This document shows positions 62,357 to 64,000 of a DNA stretch of 64,000 nt, in pieces (within the stretch, counting starts at the first letter, position 1; every line of letters starts with the position of its first letter). The translations under genes were made by a program, and so were the position numbers. A model generated the notes under the pieces. The model saw only the letters and a program-made list of their open reading frames with translations, was not told where the DNA came from and made no database searches. Source of the DNA: Strongylocentrotus droebachiensis (lineage: Eukaryota; Echinodermata; Echinoidea; Camarodonta; Strongylocentrotidae); assembly GCA_035222895.1 (NCBI GenBank), contig JAVYIG010000067.1, positions 806,001-870,000 of the forward strand, written 5' to 3'.

Positions 62357-62460
62357 AGGGGGACCGGAATTTGATGGTCACGTGACTCCTGGCGCCATTT
62401 TGTTTCACTCCGCAGCGCAGCGCAGCGCTATTAGTCCATGGGCCAAGACCAGAAATTTGG
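62357..62460 (-). promoter_or_regulatory. Probable MRPS16 promoter / 5' UTR
   Basis: Contains the E-box CACGTG (ggtcacgtgactcc), an aaaatggcgcc YY1-like motif on the - strand, and a gcagcgcagcgcagcgc GC repeat, set in AT-rich surroundings and directly upstream of the predicted first exon. YY1 motifs are common in promoters of mitochondrial ribosomal genes (established knowledge). Confidence 0.45.
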
Positions 62461-62684
62461 GTTATTGGTACCACTCAAGGTGGCAAGATCTACTTATGGA
62501 TTTTGAAATGTCCTATATCTATACATAATATTTTGATATGATAGCATTTCCGAATGGACAGCTTAGTCATATAATCAGCAGTTTCCATGGCAACACAACA
62601 ATAAAACCGGTATTATTCAAAGAAACAGTTAAAGTCATTAACAAATTATAAAAACACTCTTGAATGCGTAAAAATGTACAGTTT

Positions 62685-63440
62685 AGAATACCTCACCATA
62701 AAGGAAAGTAATGAAATGCAATTTACATCACCAATTATAACGGTTACCATGGTAACGACCTCAGAATGGCCTAAAATCAAGGATTTTTGAGTAATTTCAG
62801 TAATATATTACACAATATACTCATTCAAGACAAGTTAAAGTCCCCTTTCCAAAATAATGACACAACTATATGACTAATACATCATATAAGCCAAGAATAT
62901 GCTATATATAGTACCTTCCCATTATTACCATGGCAACATGAATTAGAGTTAACAAGATGCCCTGTACGGTACTATATGCCATATTTTGGCTATATTTTGG
63001 CATTGGAGAGGTGTTGAAAGTTCATTTTGGTGTCTATATCCAGGTTTTCAGGCCCAGAGAATGAAAGTTTAGAATACCTCACCATGAAGAAAAGCAATGA
63101 AATGCAAATTACAACACCATTTATAACGGTTGCCATGGTAACGACCCCAGAATAGCCTAAAATCAAGGATTTTGGAGTAATTTCAGTAATATGTTAGACA
63201 ATATGCCCATTCAAGACAAGTTTAAATCCCCTTTCCAAATTATTGAAAAAATATAATGACTAATCTATCATATAAGCCAAGAATATGTAATAGTACCTTC
63301 CCATTGTTACCATGGCAACATGAATTAGAGTTAACAAGATGCCCTGTACGGTACTATATGCAATATTTTGGCTATATTTTGGGATAGGAGAGGTGTTGAA
63401 AGTTCATTTTGGTGTCTATACCCAGGTTTTCAGGCACAGG
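62685..63440 (+). repeat. Tandem dimer of a roughly 380-bp unit
   Basis: Units at about 62685-63064 and 63065-63440 are roughly 90 percent alike by eye. Each starts tttagaatacctcaccat, contains the palindrome ggtta/gccatggtaacgacc, a second taccatggcaacatgaa block and gccctgtacggtactatatg, and ends ccaggttttcaggc. No ORF. Confidence 0.88.
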
Positions 63441-63699
63441 GAACACAGCTAAAGCATTATTTTGAACATTAACATAGGACATCACCGCTATTTTTCATAC
63501 ATTTGCATAAAATCAGAGCAAAATGACCATGAAAGTATTCTGCCACTGCATATTACAAGCTGTTTCTTAGGGTTTAGAAAGATATAACATTGTGATGACT
63601 ACATTAGATGCCAGAAAACTTCATTTGATTGTATGCAATGCTGGAACCAGCACAGATTCATCTCATTAATGACCATTTGTTTGCTATTGTATCAAAACT

Positions 63700-63995
63700 G
63701 TGAAGACCCTGGGATGTATATCTCTTGGCATGTTATGCACACTGTGGTCACCCATTGAGAAGATGTTTCAAGATGCTGGACTAAGGGACCTATGTGTAGA
63801 GTCAGGTGTCATCGCTATAAGCTCCGTAGCTGGAGTGATGGAATTCTGCAAGTACAACCGTGCAGTCAAGTTGTTGTACGAGGCATTTATGCGACAGGCA
63901 TAAAGAAAGGTTTACTACCCTGTCTAGAAACTAACCACACTAACGACCAGGTTCACCTGGATGAAAGCCTCAAGAGTCGTGAACAGCCTATCTGA
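63700..63995 (+). pseudogene. Frameshifted coding relic, runs to window end
   Basis: One frame (63700-63902) reads SPIEKMFQDAGLRDLCVESG then VIAISSVAGVMEFCKYNRAV and LLYEAFMRQA before TAA. Another frame then continues KKGLLPCLETNHTNDQVHLD ESLKS. The two look like a single protein broken by a frameshift near 63900. I recall similar runs (RDLCVESGV...YNRAV...LYEA) from multicopy uncharacterised proteins of marine invertebrates, but this is a weak recollection. Function unknown; the 5' boundary is unclear. Confidence 0.4.
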
Positions 63996-64000
63996 AGATG

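Noticed and set aside
62281..62400. Start codon ATGGCGCC on - strand at about 62399 as the MRPS16 start
   Set aside because: Reads only six codons to TGA; better seen as a YY1-like promoter or 5' UTR motif upstream of the in-phase ATG at 62356.

Overview
This is a eukaryotic nuclear window: intron-rich, AT-rich (my estimate; GC not computed), with canonical GT-AG introns, AATAAA signals, tRNA-derived SINEs and many small inverted-repeat transposons. The gene set and repeat style suggest a marine invertebrate deuterostome, most likely an echinoderm such as a sea urchin. The species is an inference; the gene identities rest on reading the exons and remembering the families.

Layout: (1) 1-3.2 kb, + strand: the last two coding exons and 3' UTR of CEP120, a centriole protein. 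(2) 3.8-40.5 kb, - strand, tail-to-tail with CEP120: a complete YTHDC2-type DEAH RNA helicase. I assembled 31 coding exons (1,393 codons, phases consistent throughout) containing R3H, helicase with inserted ankyrin repeats, HA2 and OB-type regions. It ends in a Gly/Arg/Gln-rich tail, and I find no YTH domain. A probable non-coding first exon and CpG-rich promoter lie near 40.4 kb. (3) 40.8-42.3 kb: a terminal-inverted-repeat element full of C/T and G runs. (4) 47.1-50.1 kb, - strand: a ZNF474-like protein with eight C2HC fingers, sharing a head-to-head promoter (about 51.95-52.11 kb) with (5) NUDT15, + strand, 52.1-55.1 kb. (6) 58.3-62.4 kb, - strand: mitochondrial ribosomal protein bS16m (MRPS16), three exons including a short predicted presequence exon. 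(7) 62.7-63.4 kb: a tandem dimer repeat; 63.7 kb to the end: a frameshifted coding relic.

CEP120, YTHDC2 and ZNF474 all map to human 5q22-q23 (established knowledge), so this looks like an old linkage group. The genes share no obvious pathway: centriole assembly, germline-type RNA helicase, testis-type zinc finger, nucleotide-pool sanitation and mitochondrial translation.

The most unusual feature is local tandem duplication of exon edges. The stop-codon ends of CEP120, YTHDC2 and ZNF474 are each followed by diverged tandem copies in the 3' flank. Inside YTHDC2, exons 12, 15, 22, 23 and 25 have partial decayed copies in adjacent introns, some keeping splice sites and carrying in-frame stops. 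Transposons are dense: a hAT-type element with a perfect 8-bp target duplication, two large elements nested inside smaller ones, a TTAA-flanked MITE family with four copies, a foldback element with arms of about 365 bp, and a hairpin with 74-bp arms.
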